Shown here: piece by piece, positions 15,701 to 24,019 of the stretch
Numbering within the stretch: the first letter of the stretch is position 1
How the letters are laid out: each line of letters starts with the position of its first letter
Assembly: GCA_017398595.1 (NCBI GenBank)
Contig: JAFQFR010000014.1
Span: 16,383 to 80,382, forward strand
Source: Clostridia bacterium
GTDB lineage: Bacteria > Bacillota > Clostridia > Oscillospirales > CAG-272
Direction of reading: 5' to 3'
DNA length: 64,000 bases
The notes under the pieces: generated by a model
Seen by the model: only the letters and a program-made list of their open reading frames with translations
Databases searched by the model: none
Told to the model about the DNA's origin: nothing
Position numbers and translations under genes: made by a program

Positions 15701-15746
15701 AGATTCTTCGGGAGGAGCAAGCCCCTCCCCTACCGCTCAGAATGAC
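15701..15746. repeat. Intergenic repeat, family B
   Basis: 46-bp element beginning AGATTCTTCGGGAGGAGC and ending CTCAGAATGAC. A copy at 53915-53960 differs at only two positions. Both lie between genes, next to other dyad repeats. Confidence 0.75.
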
Positions 15747-15786
15747 GGCGCGGAGGAGACGCCGAACGGCGGGATACCCTAACACA

Positions 15787-15816
15787 AAAAAGGAAGCACA
15801 AATGTGCTTCCTTTTT
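15787..15816 (-). terminator. Terminator of the MBOAT-DHHW operon
   Basis: AAAAAGGAAGCACA (15787-15800), AA, TGTGCTTCCTTTTT (15803-15816): symmetric, so it also ends the two-component operon on the plus strand. Confidence 0.9.
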
Positions 15817-15818
15817 GA

Positions 15819-16916
15819 TTATTTCAGCGAGAGACTGTCGTTCAGTACCAGCGTGCTGTAGAGGAACAGTGTGTCCTTGCCCGCAAAGTCGATGAAGTTA
15901 CCGAGCATTGAAGACATCACATAGCGAATATCCACGATGTAGATGCTGCTGTAGCCTTCGGCAAGCAGCGGAGTCAGGCTCGAACCGAACGAATCGCGGA
16001 ACACGACCAGCTCCTTGTCGGTAGTCGCATTCGGATTGTCGATACGGAGCAGCGCCTTGGTGCCTGACAGGAAGATGTCGTACGGCTCCTTGCTGTCAAA
16101 CTTAGCAAGATCGTAAATGCTGCTCGTTTTGCCCGTCTCGTAGTCAAAGACCGTGCAAGCATTCAGCGTCTCATTTGTGAGATAGCGGATCGTATCCGCG
16201 GGCAGATCCAGCGCCGCCTGACCGTAATACACACCGTAAAAAGGATAAAGCTCGCTCACCGTGTACTCGCCGCTAAGACGGTCGGCACAGCCGAGTGCCT
16301 CGGCAATGCGATCTGCCACGGCGCCGATCTTGTCCTGGCTCCAATGTGTGTCGGTCTTGTAATAGTCCGAAAGCTTTAGAGTGTCGAACAGCTCGATAAA
16401 CTCCACTTCGCTAAGTCCCGCGCGGAGCATTTCCATCATGCGGTCGTAGTCCATCGAAATGTAGCCGTACTCCTCGGAGAAGAAGTAGTTTTTATCGGGC
16501 ACCACGGCAAAATAGGTCTTGCCGCCGTTATCTTTGAGATAGTTTTCGTAAATGAATTGGAACTTTCCAATCGCATGCTCTACCGAATGCTCACTCAGTC
16601 CCGTCTCGACCTTGGCAATATAGCCATCCTCGATGGCAAGATCGTTGGTATCCTTGAGCTGCATGATGTTAAAGCGGTACCATGTGTACAGCTTGCGGAA
16701 AGAGTCGCGCATCGGGAACTGATCCACGGTGTAGTCCTCAAAATCGCTGATGGTGTCGCCGCTGATCACGCCGTCAAACGTGATCTCGGGCATCTGCGCA
16801 AGCGGTCGGCGCTCACTCTCGGAGACGGCAAGCGGCTCATGCAGGATACAGAGGAAGAAAAATACCGTGATAAAAAGGGAGAACACGACCGTAACAACCA
16901 AATTTTTGATTTTCAT
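15819..16916 (-). CDS. DHHW/AlgX-like SGNH protein, partner of the MBOAT acyltransferase
   Basis: 365 residues with one N-terminal signal anchor (residues ~8-27). The core fits the DHHW/AlgX-AlgJ group of GDSL-like (SGNH) enzymes: SESERRPLAQMPE near the N-terminus, TDTHWSQ carrying the catalytic Asp-His pair and VVFRDSFGSSLTPLL with the nucleophile Ser. These proteins work outside the membrane with an MBOAT partner to O-acetylate polysaccharides. The MBOAT gene lies 15 nt upstream in the same operon. Target could be a capsule, exopolysaccharide or wall polymer; no glycosyltransferase genes are near to narrow it. Confidence 0.85.
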   Translation of the reverse strand: MKIKNLVVTVVFSLFITVFFFLCILHEPLAVSESERRPLAQMPEITFDGVISGDTISDFEDYTVDQFPMRDSFRKLYTWYRFNIMQLKDTNDLAIEDGYIAKVETGLSEHSVEHAIGKFQFIYENYLKDNGGKTYFAVVPDKNYFFSEEYGYISMDYDRMMEMLRAGLSEVEFIELFDTLKLSDYYKTDTHWSQDKIGAVADRIAEALGCADRLSGEYTVSELYPFYGVYYGQAALDLPADTIRYLTNETLNACTVFDYETGKTSSIYDLAKFDSKEPYDIFLSGTKALLRIDNPNATTDKELVVFRDSFGSSLTPLLAEGYSSIYIVDIRYVMSSMLGNFIDFAGKDTLFLYSTLVLNDSLSLK

Positions 16917-16931
16917 ATGCTTCCCTCCCCC

Positions 16932-18335
16932 TTAAAACCGGAAATACAGGAACGGATTGAACGAACCGTTCACAAGGCATGCCGTGATGACCAACAGCAA
17001 TGCGACGATCACGATGGGTTCCAGCACATCCACGACCACGCACGCGCCTTTCTTCTCTTTGAGTTTCAGCACGGCGTTTTTAAGCAGCGGCGTTGCGCCG
17101 AAAATGCTGAGAGCAAAGAGCAGACCGTAGCTCGACAGATAATACGCTGTCTCCTTCGACCAAAGCGGGATCTCCAGCACGCCGAACATGCCGCCGATAT
17201 CCGAGATCGCCTGCGTCATATCCGCCGCATTGAAGATCACAAAGCTGATGACGACAGCAAGCAGCACATAGATATGCGAGAACACGCGCGGGATCTTCTC
17301 GAAAAACTTTTTGAGAAAGAACTTTTCGAGCACGAGGAACACCGCAAAGTACAGTCCCCAAACGATAAAGTTCCATGCCGCACCGTGCCAAAAGCCGGTC
17401 AGCAGCCAAACGACCAGCGTGTTGAACAGCCAGCGCCCTTTGGGAACGCGGTTGCCACCGAGCGGAATATACACATAGTCGCGGAACCATGTGCCGAGCG
17501 ACATGTGCCATCTGCGCCAGAACTCGGCGACACTTTTGGAGATATAGGGATAGTCAAAGTTCTCGAGGAAACGGAAACCGAATACCTTGCCGAGTCCGAT
17601 CGCCATGTCACTGTAACCCGAAAAGTCGAAATAAATGTGCAGTGAAAACGCGATCGCATACAGCCAGTAGAACACGACGGATTTGTCATCCGAAGCGCGG
17701 AAGGTCTCGCAGAACTCATAGAGCACATTGGCGATCAGCACCTTTTTGCCGAGTCCCAGTGTGAAGCGCGTTACGCCCTCGCCGAATTTGTCGATCGAGT
17801 GCTTTCTCTCAGTGAGATCTTCCTCAACCGTGGTATAGCGCACGATCGGTCCCGCAATGAGCTGCGGAAAGAGCGCTACATAGGTCGCAAGGCGGATAAA
17901 GCTCTTTTGCACCTTCGCATCGCCGCGGTATACGTCGATCGTATAGCTGAGCGTCTGAAAGGTGTAAAAGCTGATGCCGATGGGCAGCGCGATGCCGAGC
18001 AGCGCAAGGTCCGAACGGAAAAGCGCATTGATGTTCGCAATGAAGAAGTCGGAATACTTAAAAAATCCGAGCAGCAGAACGCTTGTTACGACCGAGGACG
18101 CCATCCACACCTTTGCCCATTTGGTGCCGCGGAATTTGTCGATCAGCAGTCCGTGTACATAGGCGGACAGACAGGACACGAGCATGAGCAGCACATAGAT
18201 CGGTTCACCGTAAAAGTAGAAGAAAAGGCTGGAAACGAGCAGGACGAGGTTCTTGAAGCGAAACGGCACCAGAAAATACAGCACCAGCACGATCGGCAGG
18301 AAATAATATAAAAACGGAATACTGGAAAAAAGCAT
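16932..18335 (-). CDS. MBOAT-family O-acyltransferase (AlgI-like)
   Basis: 467 residues, about eleven membrane helices. Family signatures: SVAEFWRRWHMSLGTWFRDY, YIPLGGNR, and the catalytic His in LTGFWHGAAWNFIVWG. AlgI-type MBOATs pass acyl groups, usually acetyl, across the membrane to an extracytoplasmic acceptor enzyme. The downstream DHHW protein is the expected acceptor. There are no dltA or dltC genes, so D-alanylation is unlikely. ATG start with AAAGGAAA upstream. Transcription ends at the dyad at 15787. Confidence 0.93.
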   Translation of the reverse strand: MLFSSIPFLYYFLPIVLVLYFLVPFRFKNLVLLVSSLFFYFYGEPIYVLLMLVSCLSAYVHGLLIDKFRGTKWAKVWMASSVVTSVLLLGFFKYSDFFIANINALFRSDLALLGIALPIGISFYTFQTLSYTIDVYRGDAKVQKSFIRLATYVALFPQLIAGPIVRYTTVEEDLTERKHSIDKFGEGVTRFTLGLGKKVLIANVLYEFCETFRASDDKSVVFYWLYAIAFSLHIYFDFSGYSDMAIGLGKVFGFRFLENFDYPYISKSVAEFWRRWHMSLGTWFRDYVYIPLGGNRVPKGRWLFNTLVVWLLTGFWHGAAWNFIVWGLYFAVFLVLEKFFLKKFFEKIPRVFSHIYVLLAVVISFVIFNAADMTQAISDIGGMFGVLEIPLWSKETAYYLSSYGLLFALSIFGATPLLKNAVLKLKEKKGACVVVDVLEPIVIVALLLVITACLVNGSFNPFLYFRF

Positions 18336-18353
18336 TTACATTTCCTTTCGTTA

Positions 18354-18388
18354 AAAAATGGCATGGTTACTTGCGCCATGCCATTTTT
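18354..18388 (-). terminator. Terminator between the small lipoprotein and the MBOAT operon
   Basis: AAAAATGGCATGG (18354-18366), 9-nt loop, CCATGCCATTTTT (18376-18388). It separates the lipoprotein transcript from the MBOAT operon on the same strand. Confidence 0.88.
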
Positions 18389-18401
18389 GTGTGTACAGAT
18401 C

Positions 18402-19016
18402 TTACTCAGCCAGTCCCATGCCGCCCATGTCACCCATGCCATCATTCGTAGGATAGGTCTCGGGGCACATCAGGAAGAATACTGTGTGGTCGATCGAACC
18501 GATAACGGTCTGATCTGCACTTACGCAGATGTTCCAACGGGGATTGCAGTTCTCTTCCAGCGTCTTGATGAATGCGGCAACATCCGCATCCTCGGAAAGC
18601 TCAAAGATGTAGCCGACATATGCGATCGAACCGATCATGGGCATGAAGTTTACACAAGTCTCAAAGCCGGTAGCCTCGAAGTTATCAAAGCCGGGCAGAT
18701 AGCTGCCTGCCTCCATGGGCGTTGCCATGCCGCTGAAGCCGTTGATCTCCAGGCTGACCAGCTTGCTTGCAAGCTCTTCGGCAGTGATGTCGGGGTTTGC
18801 AGTCTTTTCCGCAACGAAAGCTGCCCAGTGCTGACCGCCGACGGAAGTCTCCGCTACATCCGGAGTGATTCCGTTTGCAGGAGCATCGGTGACCTCGGGA
18901 GTCGTCGTGACTACAGGCGCATCCGTAGTGGAAGCCGCGTCGTCCTTCTTGCCGCCGCATGCGACAAGGCTTACGCAGAGCGTAAGGATAAGTAAAGCAG
19001 TTGCAATTTTCTTCAT
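18402..19016 (-). CDS. Small lipoprotein with Thr/Pro linker, function unknown
   Basis: 204 residues. Signal peptide MKKIATALLILTLCVSLVAC with lipobox V-A-C-G, then a Thr/Asp/Pro linker (TTDAPVVTTTPEVTDAPA). The folded part of about 150 residues ends in a Gly-Met-rich tail (GMGDMGGMGLAE). No catalytic motif recognised. It has its own terminator, so it is not co-transcribed with the MBOAT pair, although it lies directly upstream. Similar Thr-rich lipoproteins recur in this window. No function assigned. Confidence 0.75.
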   Translation of the reverse strand: MKKIATALLILTLCVSLVACGGKKDDAASTTDAPVVTTTPEVTDAPANGITPDVAETSVGGQHWAAFVAEKTANPDITAEELASKLVSLEINGFSGMATPMEAGSYLPGFDNFEATGFETCVNFMPMIGSIAYVGYIFELSEDADVAAFIKTLEENCNPRWNICVSADQTVIGSIDHTVFFLMCPETYPTNDGMGDMGGMGLAE

Positions 19017-19121
19017 TTTAAAAAATTCCTTTCATGTATTACGATGCTTTGTCGAAGATTTTTTCAAAAATCCTCACAAAAATTTTATTTTTCACAAAAA
19101 GTATTTCCCATTCGCGTTAGT

Positions 19122-21035
19122 TTATTCCAACTCGTGGTAGTCGCGGATCTCGAGCAGAGGAAAATAGAGTGCCAGAATCTGCTCAGCGGTCGCTCCCGCC
19201 TCGGCAAGATCGTATGTGCCGTACTGGCTGATACCGACGCCGTGTCCCCAGCCCTTGCCGGCGATGATGAAGTTGTCCTCATCCTCCGCCTCGATCACTT
19301 CCGTGTGGTGCTCCAACGTAACGCCCGAGCCGCCTGTTGCCCCTACATAATTGAAGTTATCCGCTGTAGCAACCATAAGCTTTTTTTCTTGTACGCGCAC
19401 GACATCATCGGCAGTTTGCACATAGTGCCGTGTCGAGCTTTCTCTCAAAAGTCCGTCTGCCGTCAGTACGGTATGACGGGCGCTGCCCAGATCAAAATAC
19501 TCTTCCACCTGTTCTATATAACTGCCGCCTGCAGAGCCGAGCAGGCTGTCCACATCGATGTCCACGACCTCGTCGTACTCAAAGGTGACACTGCCCTTGC
19601 CCACCACAAAGTTTGCGCTGTTGACATACTTGGAGATGGAAATGCGCACTTTATCGCAGCGTGAGATCGTCAGCTCGTTGTCCTTGGAATCGGTATAGGT
19701 GATCGAATAGATATAGGGGCTGTCGCCCGAATACGAATTGATCTGTATATCCACGATGCGCTTGCCCGTGATCTCGTCATAGCCTTTGCTCCGCAGATAG
19801 TCGGCGAGCTCCTCGCCGCTGACCTCCGAATACCAAATGCCTTTGTTATGCTCGGAATAGCGCTCCCATGGCGTATAGACCGGCAAAAGATACGGATCTT
19901 CGCCGCCCCAGGTGTCCTCCGCGCCCGCGGTGTAACCGCCCATAGAAGAGGAGTAATACGTCGTGATGATATTTTCGCCGTCAGTCAACACCAAGCCTTC
20001 CGTGCTTTCCACCGCTTCAAATACGGCGTCGTTGGCACTGGTGATGCCGCGATAGACTTGGCAATGCGTGGAGTTGCAGATGTCAAAGCCGTATGTGCTG
20101 TAGTGCCGGTTCAGATTCTGCACCGTGTAGCTGCGCACGGTGATCGCAAACGCGCGCAGTGCCTCCTCGGGCCAATCGGGGCTGATCTCATACGGAACCA
20201 CACCCGCAATATAATCCTCGAGCGGCAGCATATTGGTCAGTGCCACGCCGTCCACGCTGTCTGTCTTGTAGCGCTCATACAGAAACGCACCGTCATACAG
20301 GCGGTTCGCCGGTGTTTTCAAATATTGCTTTTCGCCGTTCTTCGGCAATGCCGAAAGTCCGAGCATACGCTCGCCGCCGTCGTCAAACTCAAAATAGATC
20401 GTATTGGTCTCGGGATCGACGATCGACACACAGGTGTCCGAGGGCGACGCCGTGACCATCTTGATCTCTGCGGCAAGGTCGGGGATCGTTTCTTTCTTCG
20501 CGGCGACACGCTCCTCGGAAGAATAGTCGCCGATACGGATCTTATATTCCCCATCGATATAGGCGATGAAAGGATGCATATCGCTGTCCTCATCCTCCAG
20601 CCCTTCGATCACTGTCTCGAGCATCTCCTCGGCATCCTCCAGCGTGTCAAAGCCCTTTTTGACCTCGAGGTGATAACCGCCGACAATACACTTGAGCGAA
20701 CCGGTATAAATAGAATAGGTGTACGCCGATTGAGAAAGATTGTCGTCGCACACCACGGAAATTTTGGGAAGCTCTATCGTATAGATCTCTTCAAGAGAGC
20801 GCTCTGTCCTGCCCGCGGTCGCTGCATAAACCGTAAATCCGACCGTGCTGACCGTCTCAAAGCCGACAGTCACGTCACTGCCGTACATAAGTCCGACAGT
20901 GACGTATTCGGGTTCGATTTCTGCGGCAGACACTTTTGCAGCAAAAATGCTGATCAAAGCGGCACTGACGCAGCTGCCGATCATCAGAATCGCAAGGATC
21001 CAAACCACGATTTTGACCCAAAGCTTGTTTTTCAT
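19122..21035 (-). CDS. SpoIID/LytB-domain protein with internal SPOR-like region
   Basis: 637 residues, one N-terminal anchor helix. Residues ~100-190 (LEVKKGFDTLEDAEEM...GEYKIRIGDYSSEE) look like a SPOR-type peptidoglycan-binding repeat. The SpoIID domain follows: MLPLEDYIAGVVPYEISPDW with the catalytic Glu, AFAITVRSY, and C-terminal GKGWGHGVGISQYG. SpoIID enzymes are lytic transglycosylases that cut denuded glycan strands, classically during engulfment in sporulation. Longer than SpoIID itself, so it may be a vegetative paralogue. ATG chosen by AGGAGG at 8 nt; a GTG one codon upstream is possible. Third gene of a probable operon with 21074 and 21222. Confidence 0.88.
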   Translation of the reverse strand: MKNKLWVKIVVWILAILMIGSCVSAALISIFAAKVSAAEIEPEYVTVGLMYGSDVTVGFETVSTVGFTVYAATAGRTERSLEEIYTIELPKISVVCDDNLSQSAYTYSIYTGSLKCIVGGYHLEVKKGFDTLEDAEEMLETVIEGLEDEDSDMHPFIAYIDGEYKIRIGDYSSEERVAAKKETIPDLAAEIKMVTASPSDTCVSIVDPETNTIYFEFDDGGERMLGLSALPKNGEKQYLKTPANRLYDGAFLYERYKTDSVDGVALTNMLPLEDYIAGVVPYEISPDWPEEALRAFAITVRSYTVQNLNRHYSTYGFDICNSTHCQVYRGITSANDAVFEAVESTEGLVLTDGENIITTYYSSSMGGYTAGAEDTWGGEDPYLLPVYTPWERYSEHNKGIWYSEVSGEELADYLRSKGYDEITGKRIVDIQINSYSGDSPYIYSITYTDSKDNELTISRCDKVRISISKYVNSANFVVGKGSVTFEYDEVVDIDVDSLLGSAGGSYIEQVEEYFDLGSARHTVLTADGLLRESSTRHYVQTADDVVRVQEKKLMVATADNFNYVGATGGSGVTLEHHTEVIEAEDEDNFIIAGKGWGHGVGISQYGTYDLAEAGATAEQILALYFPLLEIRDYHELE

Positions 21036-21073
21036 CACAGAGCCCTCCTTTCAGATTTTTTACCTATTATATA

Positions 21074-21220
21074 TTATTTGTTCTTTTTATAAAGCACAAC
21101 GGCAAGTATCACTGCCGCTGCAGCGACAACGCATATACCGACCCACAGCCATGAAAAATGAGAAGCTACCAATACAGCCGTCGGTCCGTCAGCGCCGCCG
21201 ATAATACCAATATCCGCCAT
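21074..21220 (-). CDS. 48-residue membrane mini-protein with OadB-type GGADGPT motif
   Basis: Small frame starting MADIGIIGGADGPTAVLVAS, followed by a single helix (WLWVGICVVAAAAVILAVVL) and a basic end (YKKNK). The GIIGGADGPTA block is the signature found in the beta subunit of Na+-pumping decarboxylases (OadB/GcdB), but here only this block and one helix exist. Short proteins of this kind do occur in Clostridia and are often annotated as decarboxylase beta subunits. It begins one base after the stop of the Thr-rich protein gene and ends 38 nt before the SpoIID-domain gene, so it is inside an operon. Its role is unknown; Na+ pumping by it alone is not credible. Confidence 0.75.
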   Translation of the reverse strand: MADIGIIGGADGPTAVLVASHFSWLWVGICVVAAAAVILAVVLYKKNK

Positions 21221-21221
21221 C

Positions 21222-21992
21222 TTACTCTGCCGCTCCCGTGGTCACAGCAGGTACTGCCGTGGTTTCCATCGGTGCTGCGGTCGTCTCAGCAGGAGCCGCC
21301 GTGGTAACTGCGGGGGCTGCCTTTGTCTCAACAGGTGCCGCAGTCGTCTCTACCGGCGCCGCCGTAGTTTCTGCGGGTTCATTCCCCTTGATAATATAGT
21401 CGCCGCGTACCATCAGCCAGGCACCGCCTTCTCCTGCCGTGATGCCGCGTCCGTCATCACGCGGGATCAGAATGGTATGGTTGGTCGGGACCGTCTCTCC
21501 ATTATACAGCTCTTTACCGCCGGTCGTATCGGAAACGCCCTGCTCCTCCCACTTGACGGTGAAAGGGGAAACGACCGTAGTGCCGCCCGCGCGTACAATG
21601 ACCTCGCAGGAGTTGACCGACGCGTACAGCGTCTGTCCCGCCTGTAGCTGTACGACCACATAGGTCACGCCGGTATTGACCGTTCCCGCAGGGAACGTCA
21701 CCTCGGGGATCGGCTCCGTCGTTTCGGGCGGCTGTTCCGTTGTCTCCGGAATTTCGGTGGTTTCGGGAACCTCAGTCGTCTCGGGTGCTGTGGTAATATC
21801 GCCGATGTCCACGCCCGAAAGCGCATCTTTGATCATGTCCTGCACCTGCGGCAAAAGCACTTCGTTGATGTAGCTGAGCGAGATCAGCGGATCGTCCGCG
21901 GAGGAATAGCTTGCAGCATAAACACAAATCGCTCCGAAAGCAAACGCGCCTGCGAGCAACAGGCATGCCGCGATTTTCAAAACCTTTTTCAT
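21222..21992 (-). CDS. Secreted or anchored protein with Thr/Pro/Ala repeats
   Basis: 256 residues starting MKKVLKIAACLLLAGAFAFG, with GAGGAGGAG upstream. The signal sequence is cleaved or serves as an anchor. A TTAPETTEVPETTEIPETTE linker near residue 65 precedes a compact domain of about 110 residues (PAGTVNTGVTYVVVQLQAGQ...). The last ~50 residues are a Thr-Ala-Pro repeat (PVETTAAPVETTAAP...) ending abruptly at the stop with no sorting signal. Operon leader for the mini-protein and the SpoIID-domain gene. The repeats suggest a flexible, perhaps glycosylated wall spacer. Function unknown. Confidence 0.75.
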   Translation of the reverse strand: MKKVLKIAACLLLAGAFAFGAICVYAASYSSADDPLISLSYINEVLLPQVQDMIKDALSGVDIGDITTAPETTEVPETTEIPETTEQPPETTEPIPEVTFPAGTVNTGVTYVVVQLQAGQTLYASVNSCEVIVRAGGTTVVSPFTVKWEEQGVSDTTGGKELYNGETVPTNHTILIPRDDGRGITAGEGGAWLMVRGDYIIKGNEPAETTAAPVETTAAPVETKAAPAVTTAAPAETTAAPMETTAVPAVTTGAAE

Positions 21993-22157
21993 AAATCTCC
22001 TCCTCGTCAAACGCAATACAAATTGATTATACAATATTTCTTGTCAAAAAGGAAGTGCTTTTGTCAAAAAAGGAGAGAAATTTTTTGGCAAACCTGCTTC
22101 TATATAGAAATTTATAACAAAATTTGCAGTGATACTGCAAAAAGATGCAAAAAACGA

Positions 22158-22187
22158 TTGATTTCTGCATATTGAATATGCTATAAT
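22158..22187 (+). promoter_or_regulatory. putP promoter
   Basis: -35 TTGATT (22158-22163), 18-nt spacer, -10 TATAAT (22182-22187). The -10 sits in a small palindrome GCTATAATAGC. 5' UTR about 85 nt. Confidence 0.6.
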
Positions 22188-22278
22188 AGCATAAATATAC
22201 AGTTCTGTCAAAAATTGGGCATGTTTTTCCCTTCGGCAAGCTGTACATATGCATGTATTTTCAAGCAGGAGGTTAAAC

Positions 22279-23850
22279 ATGAACGGAAATACGATACAAA
22301 TTCTGATCGCCATGGTCATCTACATGGCGGCAGTCATCGGAATCGGTGCGTTTTATGCAAAGCGTGCTAACAAAAATTCCGAAGAATACTTTCTCGGCGG
22401 TCGTTCGCTCGGCCCGTGGGTAACAGCAATGAGCGCCGAAGCGTCGGATATGAGCGGCTGGCTCTTGATGGGTCTGCCCGGCGTTGCATACTGGTGCGGC
22501 CTTGCCGACGCGGCATGGACTGCCATCGGCCTCGCAGTCGGCACCTATTTCAACTGGTTGCTCGTCTCCAAACGTCTGCGCCGCTACAGTGTGCGCGCAA
22601 ACAACTCCATCACCCTGCCCGAATTCTTCTCCAATCGCTTCCGCGAGAACAAGAAGGTTATCATGACCATTTCGGCTGCCTTCATTCTGATCTTCTTCAC
22701 AGTGTATGCGTCCAGCTGCTTCGTTACCTGCGGTAAGCTCTTCTCCACCCTGTTCGGCGCACCGTATGTAGCCATGATGATCGTGGGCGCGATCTTTGTA
22801 TTGCTTTATACGATCCTCGGCGGATTCTTGGCGGAAAGTATTTCGGACTTCATGCAGGCGATCGTGATGATCGTCGCACTGACGGTCATCGTTGTCATCA
22901 GCACGGTACGCGCAGGCGGCATCGGCGCTGTCATCGAAAACGCGCAGAATATCCCCGGTTTTCTCGAATTCTTCGGCCTTGCAACGCCGACTCTCGATGC
23001 GAACGGTCAGCAGCTCGTAGAAGCAGGCAAGCCCGTTTTCGGCGCGGCTGCAGAATACGGCATTCTCAGTGTTTGCTCCATGATGGCATGGGGTCTCGGC
23101 TACTTCGGTATGCCGCAGGTCCTGCTGCGCTTTATGGCGATCCGCAAAGAAGATGAGCTCAAGCGCTCCCGCCGCATCGCCATGGTATGGGTCGTTATCT
23201 CGCTGGCAGTTGCGGTATTCATCGGCATCGTCGGCCGTCAGCTCTACCCCATCGAGCACCTGACCAAGTCTTCGGCTGAAAACATCTTTATCACACTGGC
23301 AACCAGCTCGCTGCCTGCAATTTTGGCAGGATTTGTCATGGCGGGTATTCTGGCGGCAACGATCAGCTCATCCGACTCCTATCTGCTCATCGCGGCATCC
23401 GCTTTTGCCAAGAACATTTTCCAGGGCGTCTGCAAAAAGGACGCGACCGACAAGCAGGTCATGATCGTTTCCCGCATCACACTGCTCGTACTGGCACTGA
23501 TCGGCATCGTGATCGCTATGGATGAGAACAGTGTCATCTTCCAGATCGTATCCTTTGCATGGGCAGGCTTCGGTGCCACGTTCGGACCGCTGATGCTCTT
23601 CTCCCTCTTCTGGAAGCGCATCAACAGACCCGGTGCGATCGCAGGCATGGTCGGCGGCGCAGGTATGGTATTCCTGTGGAAACTGGTCATCAGCAAGCTC
23701 GGCGGCGTATTCGCAATTTACGAGCTTCTGCCCGCATTCCTCTTCTCGAGTCTCTGCATCGTTGTTGTTTCGCTCCTGACGAAAGCACCTTCCAAGGAGA
23801 TCGAAGAAGACTTCGAGGCGGTTCGCGCAGGCAAAGTTGAAGAAGCATAA
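22279..23850 (+). CDS. putP: Sodium:solute symporter, PutP-type proline transporter
   Basis: 523 residues, about thirteen membrane helices, typical of the SSS family. Features: EEYFLGGRSLGPWVTAMSAEASDMSGWLLMG at the N-terminus (Na+ site region), GLGYFGMPQVLLRFMAI and AAtISSSDSYLLIAASAFAKN, where the Ser-rich segment matches the Na+-coordinating Ser/Thr of PutP. It imports proline with Na+. ATG chosen by CAGGAGG 8 nt upstream; an upstream in-frame ATG lacks a ribosome site. Single-gene unit with its own promoter and terminator. Substrate by family; other amino acids remain possible. Confidence 0.92.
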   Translation: MNGNTIQILIAMVIYMAAVIGIGAFYAKRANKNSEEYFLGGRSLGPWVTAMSAEASDMSGWLLMGLPGVAYWCGLADAAWTAIGLAVGTYFNWLLVSKRLRRYSVRANNSITLPEFFSNRFRENKKVIMTISAAFILIFFTVYASSCFVTCGKLFSTLFGAPYVAMMIVGAIFVLLYTILGGFLAESISDFMQAIVMIVALTVIVVISTVRAGGIGAVIENAQNIPGFLEFFGLATPTLDANGQQLVEAGKPVFGAAAEYGILSVCSMMAWGLGYFGMPQVLLRFMAIRKEDELKRSRRIAMVWVVISLAVAVFIGIVGRQLYPIEHLTKSSAENIFITLATSSLPAILAGFVMAGILAATISSSDSYLLIAASAFAKNIFQGVCKKDATDKQVMIVSRITLLVLALIGIVIAMDENSVIFQIVSFAWAGFGATFGPLMLFSLFWKRINRPGAIAGMVGGAGMVFLWKLVISKLGGVFAIYELLPAFLFSSLCIVVVSLLTKAPSKEIEEDFEAVRAGKVEEA

Positions 23851-23876
23851 TCTGTACAGATATACAAAAATACACA

Positions 23877-23908
23877 AAAAGGAAAGATGTTTCGGCATCT
23901 TTCCTTTT
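23877..23908 (+). terminator. putP terminator
   Basis: AAAAGGAAAGATG (23877-23889), loop TTTCGG, CATCTTTCCTTTT (23896-23908). Confidence 0.9.
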
Positions 23909-24019
23909 GTTTTTTACAAAAAAGTTTTGCAGAGGGCAAAAGTATCATAGCAAACATTTACAGTTCTTCTTTCTTATTTTACAATAATCATAGAATATTG
24001 CAAAACAGGAGGAAACATA

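Noticed and set aside
15819..18335. MBOAT/DHHW pair as a dlt D-alanylation system
   Set aside because: No dltA, dltC or DltD motif; sequence motifs fit AlgI and DHHW/AlgX proteins.
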